From: Meiothermus sp. QL-1
GTDB lineage: Bacteria; Deinococcota; Deinococci; Deinococcales; Thermaceae
Length of the DNA: 64,000 bases
Assembly: GCF_003351145.1 (NCBI RefSeq)
Contig: NZ_QQSV01000008.1
Coordinates: forward strand, 1-64,000
Direction: 5' to 3'
In this document: positions 62,803-64,000 of the stretch, one piece after another
How the letters are laid out: each line of letters opens with the position of its first letter
How positions within the stretch are numbered: the stretch's first letter is position 1
Notes under the pieces: model-generated
What the model was told of the DNA's origin: nothing
Databases searched by the model: none
What the model saw: only the letters and a program-made list of their open reading frames with translations
Made by a program: the position numbers and the translations under genes

Positions 62803-63837
62803 GTGGACACAGTTCAGTACCTGGACGATACCGGCCGGCCCCTGCAGGCCCTGCCCCTGGGCCCCGAAGAGCTCATACAGGGCTACCGGGCCCTGCGCCG
62901 GGCCCGGCACTTCGACGAGAAGGCCGTGCTCCTGCAACGGCAGGGGCGGCTTGGGGTCTATCCCCCCTTCCGCGGCCAGGAGGCGGCCCAGGTGGGGGTG
63001 GCCCTCTGCCTGCGGGCTGAACATGACTGGCTTTTGCCCAGCTACCGCGAGACGGCCGCCGCCCTCACCTTTGGCATGCCCATCCACAAGCTCATTCTGA
63101 GCTGGCGGGCCGACCCGGCAGGCTGGGGGGCCCCTCCGGGGGTGAACATGGTGCAGTTCTACATCCCCATCGCCACCCAGATCCCCCAGGCCGCAGGGGT
63201 GGCCTACGCCCAACGGCTTTTGGGCAAGGATGCGGTGGCCGCGGTTTTCATCGGCGATGGCGGCACCTCGGAGGGCGACTTCCACGAGGGGCTCAATTTT
63301 GCCGCGGTGTTCAGCGCCCCCCTGCTGGTGGTGGTGCAGAACAACGGCTGGGCCATCAGCGTGCCCACCCGGAAGCAGATGAAGGTTGAGCGCATCGCCC
63401 TGCGGGCCCAGGGCTACGGCATCCCTGGGGTGGTGGTGGACGGCAACGACCTGGTAGCGGTCTGGAGCGTGGCCAAAGCCGCCGTGGAGCGGGCCCGGCG
63501 GGGCGAGGGCCCCACCCTGATCGAGGCCCTCACCTACCGTGTGGCCCCCCACACCACCTCGGACGACCCCAGCCGCTACCGCAGCGAGGAGGAAGCCCGC
63601 CGCTGGGAGGCGCGCGACCCCATCCGGCGGATGAAAAACTGCCTGCTGCACCTGGGGCTTTGGAGCGAGGAAGAGGAGGCGCGATTGAACGAGGAGCTGG
63701 AGGCCGAGTTCGAGGCCGAGCTGGCCCTGGCCGACCGGGCCCCTGAGCCCAGGCCCTGGGAAATTGTGGAACAGGTCTACCAGGAGATGCAGCCCGACCA
63801 GCTCGCCGCCTGGCGCTACCTGAGGGGGGAAGCATGA
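62803..63837 (+). CDS. 2-oxoacid dehydrogenase E1 component, alpha subunit
   Basis: 344 residues from a GTG with TAAACT seven nt upstream. ThDP motif [20 protein letters not shown] (about 150-169) ending in [11 protein letters not shown], substrate-channel Ser/Tyr segment [12 protein letters not shown], and phosphorylation-loop-like [17 protein letters not shown]. The alpha-beta heterotetramer decarboxylates pyruvate or branched-chain 2-oxoacids. Sequence alone does not settle pyruvate versus branched-chain specificity. Overlaps the beta gene by 4 nt. Confidence 0.9.
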   Translation: MDTVQYLDDTGRPLQALPLGPEELIQGYRALRRARHFDEKAVLLQRQGRLGVYPPFRGQEAAQVGVALCLRAEHDWLLPSYRETAAALTFGMPIHKLILSWRADPAGWGAPPGVNMVQFYIPIATQIPQAAGVAYAQRLLGKDAVAAVFIGDGGTSEGDFHEGLNFAAVFSAPLLVVVQNNGWAISVPTRKQMKVERIALRAQGYGIPGVVVDGNDLVAVWSVAKAAVERARRGEGPTLIEALTYRVAPHTTSDDPSRYRSEEEARRWEARDPIRRMKNCLLHLGLWSEEEEARLNEELEAEFEAELALADRAPEPRPWEIVEQVYQEMQPDQLAAWRYLRGEA

Positions 63838-64000
63838 TTGCCGAGCGGGAAACGCGGGTACTGAACACCGTTCAGGCCATCAACGAGGCCCTAGACCTGG
63901 CCCTGGCTAAAGACCCCCGGGTGGTCCTCTTCGGCGAGGATGTGGGCGCCATGGGGGGGGTCTTCCGGGCCTCGGACGGCCTGCAGCAAAAGTACGGCGA
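63834..64000 (+). CDS. 2-oxoacid dehydrogenase E1 component, beta subunit (start only)
   Basis: Begins with ATG overlapping the alpha-subunit stop and runs off the window after about 55 codons. The visible residues, [19 protein letters not shown] and [18 protein letters not shown], are typical of the E1 beta N-terminus, including the GEDVG ThDP contact. Partner of the preceding gene; E2 and E3 genes are expected beyond the window. Confidence 0.93.
   Translation, partial: MIAERETRVLNTVQAINEALDLALAKDPRVVLFGEDVGAMGGVFRASDGLQQKYG

Overview
The window looks like chromosome of a thermophilic member of the Thermaceae, closest in style to Meiothermus/Calidithermus. It is GC-rich, the DnaE and AsnRS resemble Thermus enzymes as I remember them, the phenylacetate operator matches the Thermus PaaR site, and many genes have a -10 hexamer 6-9 nt before the start codon (leaderless mRNAs). 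No rRNA, tRNA or CRISPR array was seen. Genes are dense and alternate strands in short operons.

Layout. 0-0.36 kb: right end of an IS200/IS605-type element (TnpB tail plus hairpin). 0.5-2.3 kb: subtilisin-like lipoprotein. 2.4-5.2 kb: paaABCD behind a palindromic PaaR-type operator. 5.2-13.5 kb: a lipoprotein, a proline-rich membrane protein, a 3-hydroxyacyl-CoA dehydrogenase, a SIS-domain protein, a DUF4127 protein, a quinone oxidoreductase and TRAP permeases without a binding protein. 13.7-18.6 kb: ParB-like protein and a livHMGF operon without a binding protein. 18.7-30.0 kb: cupin, GNAT, a peptide-type ABC importer without ATPases, a PrcB-domain lipoprotein, Der, an SDR, a BacNav-type sodium channel, an RNA methyltransferase and a YeeE/TsuA transporter. 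30.1-32.6 kb: cobalamin riboswitch and metE.

32.6-49.6 kb is the most interesting part. Three transcription units (liv ABC importer plus acyl-CoA ligase; TetR regulator plus a catabolic operon; TAXI-TRAP importer) each carry the same promoter-operator layout. A TTGACR -35 box is followed, after 17-18 nt, by a -10 box and then a 14-bp ACCGACCGGTCGGT-type palindrome near the transcription start. The regulator encoded in the block (TetR family) has the best copy at its own start. Together the genes form one regulon for import, CoA activation and partial degradation of an unidentified carboxylic acid. The enzymes are acyl-CoA ligase, acyl-CoA dehydrogenase, MaoC hydratase, three SDRs, an exported serine hydrolase and a benzoylformate-decarboxylase-like ThDP enzyme. 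There is no thiolase and no ring-cleavage enzyme. The paaABCD genes nearby make an aromatic or aryl-alkanoate substrate plausible, but this is inference.

49.7-53.4 kb: C26 amidohydrolase, a LysA-like decarboxylase and nagA (the last two divergent from a perfect 22-bp palindrome that forms both promoters), then an SDR whose 5' end is cut off at about 53,430. That truncation, with a change of codon style, suggests that roughly 30.4-53.4 kb is a Thermus-like acquired block. 53.5-64.0 kb returns to core genes: TPR protein, acyl-CoA carboxylase beta, dnaE, asnS, tpiA, an aminotransferase and 2-oxoacid dehydrogenase E1 alpha/beta (the last cut by the window edge).
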